Positions 9,071 through 18,181 are shown, counted from the stretch's first letter. The stretch is DNA of 64,000 bases from an uncultured Eubacteriales bacterium (GCA_900547165.1 URFZ01000004.1:62001-126000); one strand, 5' to 3'. Notes: generated from the letters alone by a model not told the origin. A program made the numbers and translations.

Positions 9071-9639
9071 TATATCTTCAACTCTTTCTCAATTTTCTGA
9101 TGATAGGCACGGTCTCTTTCGGCGGAGGTTATGGTATGATCTCCCTGATACGCGAGACCGTTGTATCTAACGGCTGGCTTGCCGAAAGTGAATTTCTTAA
9201 TATGATAGCGGTTTCGGAATCGACACCAGGCCCTCTTGCGATAAACATGGCGACGTTCGTCGGCTCGACACAGGGCGGCTTTTTCGGCGCGCTTGCGGCG
9301 ACATTCGGGGTCGTGCTTCCGTCGTTCATCATCATTTCGCTTATTGCGCTTGCGATGAAGCGGCTGATGAAATACGGCGGAGTGCAGGCGTTTCTGAACG
9401 GCATTCGCCCGTGCATAATCGCGATGATACTTGCAACGGCGCTTATTATGGCGCTTGAAACGCTTTTCGGCTTTTCCGCCGTCGGCTCGGGCTTTGCGCC
9501 GAACATAAAGCGAATTGCGATGTTTGCCGTTATTGCCGCCGCTGCCGCAGGATACAAACTGCTGCGTAAAAAGCAGCTTTCCCCTATAATCCTGCTTCTG
9601 TTTTCGGCGGTGCTGGGCGTGCTGTTTTACGCGCTGTGA
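9067..9639 (+). CDS. Chromate transporter, second half-size subunit
   Basis: Partner of the preceding gene: 190 residues with VSFGGGYGMISLIRE and ESTPGPLAINMATFVG, the same two signatures. The start at 9067 is chosen because AGAGGGGG lies just upstream and the ATGA overlap with the previous stop is typical of coupled genes; a longer frame starting at 9004 would run deep into the first subunit. The two proteins are clearly paralogous, consistent with a split, duplicated CHR domain. Confidence 0.93.
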   Translation: MIYLQLFLNFLMIGTVSFGGGYGMISLIRETVVSNGWLAESEFLNMIAVSESTPGPLAINMATFVGSTQGGFFGALAATFGVVLPSFIIISLIALAMKRLMKYGGVQAFLNGIRPCIIAMILATALIMALETLFGFSAVGSGFAPNIKRIAMFAVIAAAAAGYKLLRKKQLSPIILLLFSAVLGVLFYAL

Positions 9640-9674
9640 CGCTGCGGCGACACATTAAAACAAAATCAAAAAGC

Positions 9675-9718
9675 TTCACCCCGTACTCTTGTCCGATATG
9701 ACAAAAGCACGGGGTGAA
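9675..9718. terminator. Probable bidirectional terminator
   Basis: A 10-bp stem (TTCACCCCGT / ACGGGGTGAA) lies 35 bases past the chromate transporter stop, between convergent genes. The T-tract on the + side is weak; the A-rich left flank could serve the opposite strand. Confidence 0.5.
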
Positions 9719-9865
9719 TTGTTCGTCTACGCGATATTTTCTGAAACATACGGCATAAAATCCGAAAAAGCAAATTGATTTGACGGGGAAAAATCGGCGC
9801 GGACCGAATACGGTCGAACGCGTATTGCCGACACGGGCGGATTGCGCGCTTTGGGGACAGCGTTA

Positions 9866-11911
9866 TCAACCGAGTTTTTCGGAAATGACTATATCGGTCG
9901 GAGTGCCGAGAACGAAAGAGCCGTCAAGGGTGCGGACAAAGGGCGTGACGGTTATTTTTTGTGAGAATGCCGAAGACGGCACGGACGAAAGAACAAACGT
10001 GGCGAAATATTTCGACGCAAAGCAGATATCGGCGGGTCGGTATTCAAAAGAGGAGGCGCCGTCGGTCGCAAACAGCGAGGAATAGACGGTTTTTGTTTCG
10101 ACATCGACGATCTTGCCGCCGTATTCAACGCGGAAGCCGACGGAGGAATACATATCGCCGTCAACGGTGGTTATCAGGCGCAGAGAGGTTGAAGAGGAGG
10201 TCGGAACTGTGCCGACACGGAGTTGGCTTTTGACGGAAAAAACTGCGGCGGGAATGAATTTTGCATAGGCGCTGCCGTCGGTTTTAAGATAGGGTTCGGT
10301 GCAGTTTTCGTCGGAGAACCAGCCCGCGAAAACGCTGCCGTTAAACGTCGGGAGCGTATCGGTCGATTTATAATCGGAAACGGGAAGAAGTTTTGAAACG
10401 AAAGGTTCAGACGCTGTCCGAGGCTCGTAATACCATACTTCTTCCACTCCCGCGTCTGTCTGCGAAACGGTTTCCCTGCGCGCGGAAGCAAGCCCCGAAA
10501 GTGTTTGCGGCGGCGTTGGAAGGCTGCCGTTTTCGGGCAGCGGAATAAGCATTTCGCCGACATTCGAAATATTTTTTCCGTCGGTCGTCTTACAGGTCAC
10601 CGTAAGCGTTTTTCGTTCAAAATCGCCGCTTTTGTCGGTAGCAAGCACCTCGCCCGTTTCCGCGTCCGTGACAAAGCCCTCGATGCGGTCTTTCCAATAA
10701 AGGGACGGCAGGTCGGCGGCGGAAATGACAAGAGACAGCGACTTTCTTGTGGGCGCATAGTCGTACCACGAGGAAAGCGCGGGGATTTCAAACGTTTGTG
10801 AGCGTTCGAGTTTTATCTCGTTTTCCTCGGATATTATGCGGAAAGTCAGTTTCAGCGTTCGCGGTTCGGACGAAAGGTTTTGAACGACGGTGCGGAATTC
10901 GAGGTCGTGTCCCTTTGCGCGGAGCAGGTTTTTGCTTGTTATGCGGTATTTTTCATAGGCTGAGCCTATCGCGTCCGTTGCGGAATGTTCTATTGTCACG
11001 TCGGGCGCGGCAACGTATATCTTTTCGGGTTTTTCGGTATACGCGGAATCATTCAGACGGCGAACCAGCTCGGCTTTGCAAACCTCGCAGAACCGATAAT
11101 TTCCGATATCTTCCATAATGCAGGAGCGGGACGGGATATAGGTCGACGAGGCGTTGCCCTGCGTTATGCCGATGCCCCGGAAGCCGAGAAAATCGCGCCA
11201 CGGAACGTCGCTTTGAGAGGCGGTGTTTGAGATGTTTACGGAGTTTTCCCTGAAACTTCCGTACTCGTCCGCAAGACGGCCTATCGCGTGACCTATCTCG
11301 TGCGTCATGGATTCTCCGTTTTCACCGTCCTCCGCAAGCGACGAATACGAAAAATAACCGCGCGGAGCCGCGGAGCCGAAATATTCTTCGGAATTGGAAA
11401 GGATATGAACGGAGCAGGCACTGCCGCCTTTATCGAGATATTTTTCCTCTATGACGTCGCGCAGAGCGCGTAGCTTGTTCATACCGTCTTCCGAAATATA
11501 CGTGGTCTTTCCGTAATGCGAGACGGAAAAATACGTGTTTTTCACCGTTCCGAAAGAAACGCTTACTCCGCTTTCCTCGGACGGCGGCGCGACGGCATAG
11601 ATGTTGATTTTTGTCGCGTAGGACGCGAACGGCTCATAAGAAAGCATTCCGCGAACGCGGCGTGTCACGTCCGATATGAATTTATCTCTTTCCGCTGCGG
11701 TATAGCCGTCACCGAAAAAGAGCATGACGCGGTTTTCGGCGTCGCTGCCGCATTTTTGAATGATATGAACGGGAAACGGGACGGCGTTTTCGTTGCCCGA
11801 CGTTTCGGCTGCCGCCGTTTTCGGCAAAACAAAAGCAAAAAGCCCGATCATCATTGAAAACAAGATAAAAAACGCCGACGCGCGGCATTTGTTTCGCACC
11901 GTTTTTTTCAT
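9866..11911 (-). CDS. Secreted M64-family (IgA-type) zinc metallopeptidase
   Basis: Predicted secreted protease of 681 residues. The signal peptide is clear (AFFILFSMMIGLFAFVLP then a TAAAE cleavage region). The peptidase M64 domain occupies roughly residues 45-290, with the zinc motif HEIGHAIGRLADEYG, which fits HExxHxxGxxxD. Two cysteine-bearing segments (SCIMED, FCEVCKAEL) follow. The C-terminal half has beta-rich, Ig-like character and no dockerin or membrane anchor. The start at 11911 follows GGAGAAAG; the frame extends 48 codons further upstream but without a ribosome site. Known M64 enzymes from gut bacteria cleave IgA; that target is not implied here. Confidence 0.82.
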   Translation of the reverse strand: MKKTVRNKCRASAFFILFSMMIGLFAFVLPKTAAAETSGNENAVPFPVHIIQKCGSDAENRVMLFFGDGYTAAERDKFISDVTRRVRGMLSYEPFASYATKINIYAVAPPSEESGVSVSFGTVKNTYFSVSHYGKTTYISEDGMNKLRALRDVIEEKYLDKGGSACSVHILSNSEEYFGSAAPRGYFSYSSLAEDGENGESMTHEIGHAIGRLADEYGSFRENSVNISNTASQSDVPWRDFLGFRGIGITQGNASSTYIPSRSCIMEDIGNYRFCEVCKAELVRRLNDSAYTEKPEKIYVAAPDVTIEHSATDAIGSAYEKYRITSKNLLRAKGHDLEFRTVVQNLSSEPRTLKLTFRIISEENEIKLERSQTFEIPALSSWYDYAPTRKSLSLVISAADLPSLYWKDRIEGFVTDAETGEVLATDKSGDFERKTLTVTCKTTDGKNISNVGEMLIPLPENGSLPTPPQTLSGLASARRETVSQTDAGVEEVWYYEPRTASEPFVSKLLPVSDYKSTDTLPTFNGSVFAGWFSDENCTEPYLKTDGSAYAKFIPAAVFSVKSQLRVGTVPTSSSTSLRLITTVDGDMYSSVGFRVEYGGKIVDVETKTVYSSLFATDGASSFEYRPADICFASKYFATFVLSSVPSSAFSQKITVTPFVRTLDGSFVLGTPTDIVISEKLG

Positions 11912-12057
11912 ATTCTTTCTCCGTATTGAATTTATAATTATGCTTATAAGATAACACCGAACGCGCGGTTTGTCAACGGTTTTTGCGTGACAGCCGCGAA
12001 GTTTTGCGTGTTTGTTCGCGGCTCGACCGAAAAAGAGGACGTCGGGACGGGGCAAAA

Positions 12058-12090
12058 AGAAAAAAGAGACCTCGCGATCTCTTTTTTTTC
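12058..12090 (-). terminator. Terminator downstream of the membrane-anchored secreted protein gene
   Basis: AAAAAGAGA / TCTCTTTTT arms around a short loop give a hairpin with T-rich tails on both strands, 50 bases past the stop at 12138. Confidence 0.65.
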
Positions 12091-12137
12091 GGTATTATGC
12101 GCCCGTATCGGGCAAAAATATCCCGAAACGGGGCTGT

Positions 12138-13592
12138 TCATTCGCCGCAAGAAGTGGTTTTTCGGTCGCGTTTTCTCTTTTTCAGGAGGGTCACGGCGAA
12201 TACTGTCGTGCCGACAAGCAGGGGGATTCCCACAAAAAGAACAAGCGCGGCGACGGCTATGATTTTGCCCGGGAAAGAACTGAAAAAGCCCGTTTTTACA
12301 TATTTCGGAGATTCGGAGGCGGAAAGCGAAAATTCCATCTCCGTATCGGGCAGCCCCGGCAGGGAAAGCTCATACCCTGCGTCGGTCTTAAAAAAGCCGT
12401 CAATGCCGCTTTTCGTGATAAAATACGGGGTTTTTACAACGATTTTCAACTCGCCGAAATCCGCCCATTTTTTTGCGGGCGAAAGCAGGTATTTATAACT
12501 GTAAACGCTCGGAGAATAACTTGCGTCAATGTCGGGATAAAGAGGCGCGGTCACCGTGTTCGTCAGGGTCTGTCCCGGCTCGACAGAGAGTTCATACTCG
12601 TACCACCGCATCAGGGAAAAGTCCCATTTATCCCAAAAAATCACACCTTTTCCCGAGCCTTCCGAAAGATAATTCAGAAAAGCGACCGTGGCGTTGTATT
12701 TATCAACATCAAGGATCTCCGCATCGGCTGAATACTGCCCGAGAGCGTAATCGGAAAACGCCGTGACGTCGGAATGTTTCAGGGTCACGGTTCCGTCGAT
12801 AACATCTTCGCAGGCGCCGTTTTCATAAAGCGTCCATTTCAGTTCTTTTTCGGGAAGTTCCCCGAAAAAACGAACCGTGAGAGTGTCGCCGTTTTTAACC
12901 CAGCAGGAAACCTGATAGCCGGATTTTAAAACCGTTGCGCCGCTCTGCGATTCGCAAAGAACGCGCGTTTCGGACTTATCTGAGCCGTACACAAAAGCCG
13001 CCGTTGCGGCGCTGTGCCGCTCGTCAAGCCCCTCGACGGAATATACAAGAGTGCGGACGGGCAGATCGGGGCGGAAAAAAGGGTCGGAGACAAAGCCGTC
13101 CGAAAGTCTCGGCATATCCTCTTCAAGAGAAAAGACTGTATACCTGTTTTTGAACGTGTAACGAACCGTCGCCTCCGCAGGTCTGCCGTCAACCGCGACG
13201 CCGTATTTTTCCGTATCGGGAAAAGATACGGATATCTTATCGGAGGCAGAAACCGAAAATTCTCCGTAAAACGGCGGATTTCCGAAAGGAAAGACAAGCT
13301 TTGCGGTCACCTTGTAATCGGTCGGATTGCGAAAAACGTATTCGGCGGAAACCTTTCCCGCGTAAGCAAGAAAGCCCTTTTCGCTTTCGTAATACGTATC
13401 CGGAAACTCTCCGATATCGAAAGTCAGCGTTTCACGCTCGACGGTAAGAGGGCAGTCGTCTGCCGCGGCGATAACGCCCGAGGTGTCCGTCCCCTGCCAA
13501 AAGCGCGGCGCGGAATTTGCGAGCGCGGGGCTGATAAAAGCCGCGGTTATGAGAATAAGCGAAAGGGAAAACGCAAAAACTCTGTTTTTCAT
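12138..13592 (-). CDS. Secreted protein of unknown function with C-terminal membrane anchor
   Basis: 484 residues. An N-terminal signal peptide (FAFSLSLILITAAFISPALA) is followed by a long beta-rich extracellular region with no family I recognise. Near the C-terminus there is one strong membrane span (IIAVAALVLFVGIPLLVG), then a basic cytoplasmic tail (KKRKRDRK). That is the architecture of a surface-anchored protein with its body outside. One segment (SAEYVFRNPTDYKVTAKLVFPFG) resembles bacterial DUFs that precede secreted sensors, but I would not assign one. A terminator follows. No obvious partner gene; nadE lies upstream. Confidence 0.8.
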   Translation of the reverse strand: MKNRVFAFSLSLILITAAFISPALANSAPRFWQGTDTSGVIAAADDCPLTVERETLTFDIGEFPDTYYESEKGFLAYAGKVSAEYVFRNPTDYKVTAKLVFPFGNPPFYGEFSVSASDKISVSFPDTEKYGVAVDGRPAEATVRYTFKNRYTVFSLEEDMPRLSDGFVSDPFFRPDLPVRTLVYSVEGLDERHSAATAAFVYGSDKSETRVLCESQSGATVLKSGYQVSCWVKNGDTLTVRFFGELPEKELKWTLYENGACEDVIDGTVTLKHSDVTAFSDYALGQYSADAEILDVDKYNATVAFLNYLSEGSGKGVIFWDKWDFSLMRWYEYELSVEPGQTLTNTVTAPLYPDIDASYSPSVYSYKYLLSPAKKWADFGELKIVVKTPYFITKSGIDGFFKTDAGYELSLPGLPDTEMEFSLSASESPKYVKTGFFSSFPGKIIAVAALVLFVGIPLLVGTTVFAVTLLKKRKRDRKTTSCGE

Positions 13593-13670
13593 AAAAACTC
13601 CTTTCGTTGCGGCGGACAGAGCCGCCCTTTCTGTTTTTTCACAAAGACGAAAGTTATCCCGCCCGAAAGA

Positions 13671-15233
13671 TCAGATGAGTTCGTAATCTATATCCGCGGG
13701 GAAGTACGGCAGCGAGAAGCCGAGCAGGTTCGCGCCCTCGAAAACGGCGGCGCGCTTGAAGCGGTTGGACTTGAAACGGTCGTAGAAACGGTCAAGCGTC
13801 GAAACTATCTCGTCCTCGTCAAGTTCTTCAAACACGGCAAGGCAAAGATTTTTAATATCCGAATATGCGGCGTGGCGTTTGGCAAAGAAGAACATCGCAA
13901 AGTCGATGAGTTCGTATTTGCCCACGCTCTTTTCGGTCTCCTGTCCCTCGACAAGTTCGGGGCTTATCGGGGTCTCGGCGATGTCCGTAAGCACCTTGCC
14001 GAGGTCGCCGCCGCGGGTGGCAGCGATATTCTTTACAAGTTCGCGGACAAGCGTTTTGGGAACGGAAGCGTTCGGGTTGTAATGTGCGAGGTCGTCGCCG
14101 CCGAATGTGCACCAGCCGAGTGCGGCTTCCGAAAGGTCGCCCGTGCCGACAACGAATGCGCCCTCCGCGTTGCCGACGTTGAACAGGATATCCGCTCTGG
14201 TTCTTGCCTGTGCGTTTTCGTAAACAACGTTCTTGTTTGCCTCGTCGTGTCCCAGCGCTTCAAACATCGCTTTGGTCGGTCCGACGATGGATATTTCGCG
14301 GCAGGTGCAGCCGAGAAGTTTCATCAGGCTGTCGGCGTTCGAATGGGTTCTGGACGATGTGCCGAAGCCGGGCATGGTTATGGCGATAATATTTTCCGTG
14401 GGCAGACCCGCCATGCGGAAAGCGTTTTCCGCAACAAGCAGGGCAAGCGTGGAATCAAGCCCGCCGCTGACGCCGATAACGGCTTTTTTCAGTCCCGAAC
14501 CGACTATGCGCTGATAGAGCGCCTGCGTTTGGAGCAGGAAAAGTTCGTTCAGATAGCGGGACGGCTCGTTTTTGCCGTAATACGGTATGCGCTCCGTTCC
14601 CCTGTTCGGGCGGGAGTAGATAAGCCCTGTTTTTTTGTCGCTGTCCGCGCAGGCGATAACGGTCTCGGGGCGTTCCTGACTTTTGAAATCAACGATAACG
14701 CCGCTGTTAAATATACCCGTAAAGCCCTTGTAAACGCGGTCCGCGGAACTTTCGCCGAAGCCGCAGTTTGCAACAGCGACAACGCAATGACGCTTGTTTG
14801 CCGCGTCCGCGCAGAACTCGATGATGTCGTTCTGAATGCACGGATAGCCGTCCATTGCGGTCGGAAGAAGCAGAACGTCGGCGTTCGTCTCCGTGCCCGA
14901 CTCGGAGACCATAACGGTCTTTCCGCCTATCTTTACGGTGGGTTTCTGTATCAGGTCGCCGCCCTTGACGATAATATTATCGTAGCCGTAAACGGCGGTA
15001 ACAAAGCATTTGCCCGTTTTTTCGGAATATTCGCAGAGTTTGTCGAGAGCCTCGTTGGTCTCGTCCGCAAAGCACTTATAGTGCGCCAGATCCGAGCAGC
15101 TTGCGCCGGTCAGGCAGTATGCGGGAAAAAGGTAGACATCGGCTTCGTTTTCGTCCATAACTTTCATCATGGCGTCCGCGTTGCGGAACGGTCTGCCGAC
15201 GGTAACGACAAATGTCGCAGCCAAAATTTTCAT
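13671..15233 (-). CDS. nadE: NAD+ synthetase with a degenerate glutaminase domain
   Basis: Makes NAD+ from nicotinate adenine dinucleotide, ATP and an amide donor. The C-terminal synthetase domain (from about residue 240) is intact: PP-loop SGGLDSTLALL, FGTSSRTHSNA and GTGDLSEAALGWCTFGGDD. The N-terminal nitrilase-fold domain is short, giving 520 residues against about 640 or more in glutamine-dependent enzymes. Its catalytic Glu position reads LFPAYCLTG (Ala38), and neither the Lys (K..LP) nor the Cys (EICEDLW) motif can be found. I infer an ammonia-dependent enzyme retaining a structural relic. No frameshift is visible. Confidence 0.88.
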   Translation of the reverse strand: MKILAATFVVTVGRPFRNADAMMKVMDENEADVYLFPAYCLTGASCSDLAHYKCFADETNEALDKLCEYSEKTGKCFVTAVYGYDNIIVKGGDLIQKPTVKIGGKTVMVSESGTETNADVLLLPTAMDGYPCIQNDIIEFCADAANKRHCVVAVANCGFGESSADRVYKGFTGIFNSGVIVDFKSQERPETVIACADSDKKTGLIYSRPNRGTERIPYYGKNEPSRYLNELFLLQTQALYQRIVGSGLKKAVIGVSGGLDSTLALLVAENAFRMAGLPTENIIAITMPGFGTSSRTHSNADSLMKLLGCTCREISIVGPTKAMFEALGHDEANKNVVYENAQARTRADILFNVGNAEGAFVVGTGDLSEAALGWCTFGGDDLAHYNPNASVPKTLVRELVKNIAATRGGDLGKVLTDIAETPISPELVEGQETEKSVGKYELIDFAMFFFAKRHAAYSDIKNLCLAVFEELDEDEIVSTLDRFYDRFKSNRFKRAAVFEGANLLGFSLPYFPADIDYELI

Positions 15234-15363
15234 AGTATTATCCTCTTGTTTCAGATTGCTGTTATTTTACATTTTATTATACAATATTCGGCGGGGATTG
15301 TCAATAGCGGCAATAGACGATATCATAATTGAAAAAGTAATCACCATAATTGCGTATATCCTC

Positions 15364-15392
15364 TTGACGAAACGGGAAAATTATGATAAAAT
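15364..15392 (+). promoter_or_regulatory. Promoter of the first DUF4143 ATPase gene
   Basis: TTGACG (15364-15369) and TAAAAT (15387-15392) with a 17-base spacer, ending 40 bases before the ATG at 15433. No repeat array lies upstream, unlike the other two ATPase genes. Confidence 0.55.
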
Positions 15393-15432
15393 ACGATTAA
15401 CCATAGATTATCCTAAAAATGCGAGGTGTATT

Positions 15433-16656
15433 ATGGCATATATTACACGGGAACTTGAACGCAAGTTCTTAAAACTCAATGATTTTTTCAAGGTTATTCT
15501 TGTTACGGGTGCAAGGCAGGTCGGCAAAACAACAATGCTGAAACATTTGGCAAAGAATGACCGAACCTATGTCACCATGGACAATGCAACGGCTAGAGAA
15601 CTTGCGAAGGCCGACCCTGTGCTGTTCTTTCAGACGTATAAACCGCCGATACTCATAGACGAGGTGCAGAAAGCACCGGAGTTGTTCGAACAAATCAAAA
15701 TCATCTGCGACGGAAGCGACGAAAAAGGTCTTATTTGGCTTACGGGTTCGCAACAGTACAACATGATGAAGAAAGTGAGGGAGACTCTTGCGGGAAGGAT
15801 TGGAATTCTGGAGCTGTACGGTTTGTCTGCAAGAGAAAAAGCGGGGCTTGTGTTCGATACGGATTTGGATTTCTCTCTCGCTTCCTTACAGTCAAGACAA
15901 CGCAGGCTTCCGAAAAACGATGTGATTCAAGTGTTCAATTACATTTGGGAGGGCGGTATGCCCCAAGTACAGGGTGTGGATGACGAACTGAGACAGGAGT
16001 ATTTCAATTCCTATATTGACACATACCTTATGCGCGATGCCACCGAAGCGGGAGGCATTACGGACACCGTTCGTTTTCGCAAATTTCTTGTAGGCTGCGC
16101 ATCTCTTGTTTCGGAGCAGGTCAATTATTCAACGTTGGCTGAATCTGCCGACATCGCACCGAGCACCGCAAAAGAGTGGCTGAAAATTCTTGTCGGATTG
16201 AATATAGTCTATCTTCTTGCGCCGTATTCAAACAATGAACTCAAACGGCTGAGTAAAACGCCGAAGCTGTATTTCTGCGATACGGGACTTTGTGCGTATT
16301 TGTCCATGTGGCTGACACCTGATACGCTGCGCAACGGAGCCGCAAGCGGTCATTACTACGAAAACTATGTTGTGATGGAACTTGTTAAAAACTATGCCTA
16401 TGCAAAGTCAAAGGTAAACATCACCTATTTCCGAGATTCCAACGCAAAAGAAATTGATGTGTTTGTTGAAGAAAACAATGTCATTCATCCGTTGGAGATC
16501 AAAAAAAGCGCGGCACCCGACCGTCGTGAAATCAAAAAGTACAGCGTATTGGATAAGGCTTTCCTGAATCGCGGAAACGGCGGAATCATCTGTATGTGCG
16601 AAGAACCGATACCGATAGACAAAGATAACTGCTTTATTCCGAGTAATCTGATATAA
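15433..16656 (+). CDS. AAA_14/DUF4143 ATP-binding protein (paralogue 1)
   Basis: Orphan ATPase of the widespread AAA_14 plus DUF4143 architecture; biological role undefined. Of 407 residues, the N-terminal P-loop reads GARQVGKT (26-33), Walker B is ILIDEVQKAP (Asp76-Glu77), and the arginine-finger region is LTGSQQYNMMK. The C-terminal DUF4143 half includes a restriction-endonuclease-like core (EIDVFVEENNVIHPLEIKKS, a D-x(n)-ExK pattern). The ATG at 15433 is preceded by GAGGTG; a longer frame exists but starts in non-coding DNA. Another paralogue follows about 300 bases on. Confidence 0.9.
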   Translation: MAYITRELERKFLKLNDFFKVILVTGARQVGKTTMLKHLAKNDRTYVTMDNATARELAKADPVLFFQTYKPPILIDEVQKAPELFEQIKIICDGSDEKGLIWLTGSQQYNMMKKVRETLAGRIGILELYGLSAREKAGLVFDTDLDFSLASLQSRQRRLPKNDVIQVFNYIWEGGMPQVQGVDDELRQEYFNSYIDTYLMRDATEAGGITDTVRFRKFLVGCASLVSEQVNYSTLAESADIAPSTAKEWLKILVGLNIVYLLAPYSNNELKRLSKTPKLYFCDTGLCAYLSMWLTPDTLRNGAASGHYYENYVVMELVKNYAYAKSKVNITYFRDSNAKEIDVFVEENNVIHPLEIKKSAAPDRREIKKYSVLDKAFLNRGNGGIICMCEEPIPIDKDNCFIPSNLI

Positions 16657-16702
16657 TCAAATTCAACAACAAAAAGGGAATGAAAATAAAACAATGCCTG
16701 CA

Positions 16703-16724
16703 TTTTTGCCGTTATCGGCAAAAA
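16703..16724. other. Perfect 9-bp hairpin after the first DUF4143 ATPase gene
   Basis: TTTTTGCCG, a four-base loop and CGGCAAAAA, 46 bases past the stop. It could terminate transcription, but neither strand has a clean T-tract outside the stem. Confidence 0.4.
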
Positions 16725-16751
16725 CGGACGGTTTTTCGGTAATGAAAGCCA

Positions 16752-16889
16752 GATTATTGCCGATAACACAAACCGCTTTAGATTTTGTGCGGTTGACTGC
16801 ACAAAACGCACGATTTTTCCGACCTTGTGCAGTTGACTGCACAAAACGCACGATTTTTCCGACTTTGTGCAGTTGACTGCATAAAACTT
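16752..16889. repeat. 40-bp tandem repeat array at the promoter of ATPase paralogue 2
   Basis: Two near-identical 40-bp units (16792-16831 and 16832-16871, one base different), a partial third (16872-16889) and a degenerate unit before them. Unit junctions form the palindrome GTGCAGT-TG-ACTGCAC, and each unit carries TTGACT and TGCACAAAACGCA. The array runs into the -35 box of the next gene. Reverse-strand frames through it are repeat translations, not genes. Confidence 0.85.
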
Positions 16890-16916
16890 GACAAGAGAAA
16901 GATAATATGCTATAAT
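16888..16916 (+). promoter_or_regulatory. Consensus sigma-A promoter of ATPase paralogue 2
   Basis: TTGACA (16888-16893), 17-base spacer, TATAAT (16911-16916); 35 bases upstream of the ATG. The -35 overlaps the last partial repeat, so a protein bound to the array would touch RNA polymerase. Confidence 0.85.
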
Positions 16917-16951
16917 ATTAAGCAGATAAAACGACAAGGGAGGAAATCGGA

Positions 16952-18142
16952 ATGATAAAACGCGAAGAGTATCTTAAAGAACTGCGGGCATTTCGCGAAA
17001 AGCGGGTGATAAAGGTCGTCAGCGGTATACGCAGATGCGGGAAATCGACGCTTTTTGACCTTTTCAAAGAGGAATTGCTTGCGGACGGCATTGAAGAAGA
17101 ACAGATAATATCGTTCAATTTTGAAACGGCGGACAATTACGACATAGACGATTTCAAAAAGCTGTATAAAGCGGTGGAAAACAGACTTTGTCCGAATAAA
17201 ATGAATTATGTTTTTCTTGACGAGGTTCAGCAGGTTCGCGAATTTCAAAGAGCCTGCGACAGCCTTTATATACTTAAAAATGTGGATTTATATATAACAG
17301 GCTCAAACGCAATGTTGCTTTCGGGAGAGTTGGCGACATTGCTTTCGGGCAGATACATTGAGATAAAAATGCTTCCTCTGTCTTTCAAAGAATACATCTC
17401 GGTCAAGGGAGAAAGCGATCTTTCAAGAAAGTACAGAGACTACCTGACAAAGAGTTCGTTTCCGTACACGCTTGAACTTTCCCGCAGCAAGGATATTCAC
17501 TCATATCTGGACGGAATATACTCATCAATCGTGCTGAAAGACATTGTTGCACGGAAAAAGATTGCGGATGCGGCAATGCTTGAAAATGTTATAAGATTTA
17601 TGTTTGACAACATAGGCAACCCGTGTTCTACGACAAAAATAGCGAACACGCTGAAATCAAGCGGACACAACATATCCGTGCATACGGTTGAAAATTATCT
17701 GAAAGCGCTTTGCGAAAGTTTTGTGCTTTATAAAGCGGACAGATACGATATTAAAGGCAAGCAATACCTGCGTTCCGGCGCGAAATATTATGTGGCGGAC
17801 ATCGGACTGCGTTACTATCTGCTCGGACAAAAGCCCGCAGACCTTGGGCATATTCTCGAAAATGTTGTATATCTCGAACTTTTGCGCAGAGGTTATGAGG
17901 TATTTGTAGGGAAAAGTGACAAGTCGGAAATAGATTTTATTGCAATAAACGAAGAAGATACCGAATATTATCAGGTGGCTTTGACTGTCAGAGATGAAAA
18001 AACGCTCTTGCGTGAACTTGCGCCGCTTGAAAGCGTGAACGATCACAACGGAAAATATCTGCTGACACTTGATGACGATCCGCCGTGTTCGCACAACGGA
18101 ATCAAACAGGTAAATGCGCTTGATTGGCTGTTGAAAGAATAA
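16952..18142 (+). CDS. AAA_14/DUF4143 ATP-binding protein (paralogue 2)
   Basis: 396 residues: P-loop GIRRCGKS (25-32), Walker B YVFLDEVQQV (Asp90-Glu91), sensor segment YITGSNAMLLSGELATLLSGR, then a winged-helix-like stretch and the DUF4143 C-terminus with SEIDFIAINEEDTEYYQVAL. Only about a quarter identical to paralogue 1 by eye, so not a recent copy. Its last 90 residues closely resemble the pseudogene at 43992. A good ribosome site (GGGAGGAAA) precedes the ATG, and a strong terminator follows the stop. Confidence 0.9.
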   Translation: MIKREEYLKELRAFREKRVIKVVSGIRRCGKSTLFDLFKEELLADGIEEEQIISFNFETADNYDIDDFKKLYKAVENRLCPNKMNYVFLDEVQQVREFQRACDSLYILKNVDLYITGSNAMLLSGELATLLSGRYIEIKMLPLSFKEYISVKGESDLSRKYRDYLTKSSFPYTLELSRSKDIHSYLDGIYSSIVLKDIVARKKIADAAMLENVIRFMFDNIGNPCSTTKIANTLKSSGHNISVHTVENYLKALCESFVLYKADRYDIKGKQYLRSGAKYYVADIGLRYYLLGQKPADLGHILENVVYLELLRRGYEVFVGKSDKSEIDFIAINEEDTEYYQVALTVRDEKTLLRELAPLESVNDHNGKYLLTLDDDPPCSHNGIKQVNALDWLLKE

Positions 18143-18181
18143 ACGGACTGACTGTTCAAGCCGAATATATTCAGACAGACG

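Noticed and set aside
13014..15332. 772-codon rightward open frame opposite nadE and the unknown secreted protein
   Set aside because: The opposite strand carries recognisable domains; this frame is a low-stop shadow produced by codon bias.
16485..16937. Leftward 150-residue frame overlapping the ATPase gene end
   Set aside because: Most of it is the translated 40-bp repeat (repeated FVQSTAQ and RAFCAVN words), with no ribosome site, antisense to a real gene.
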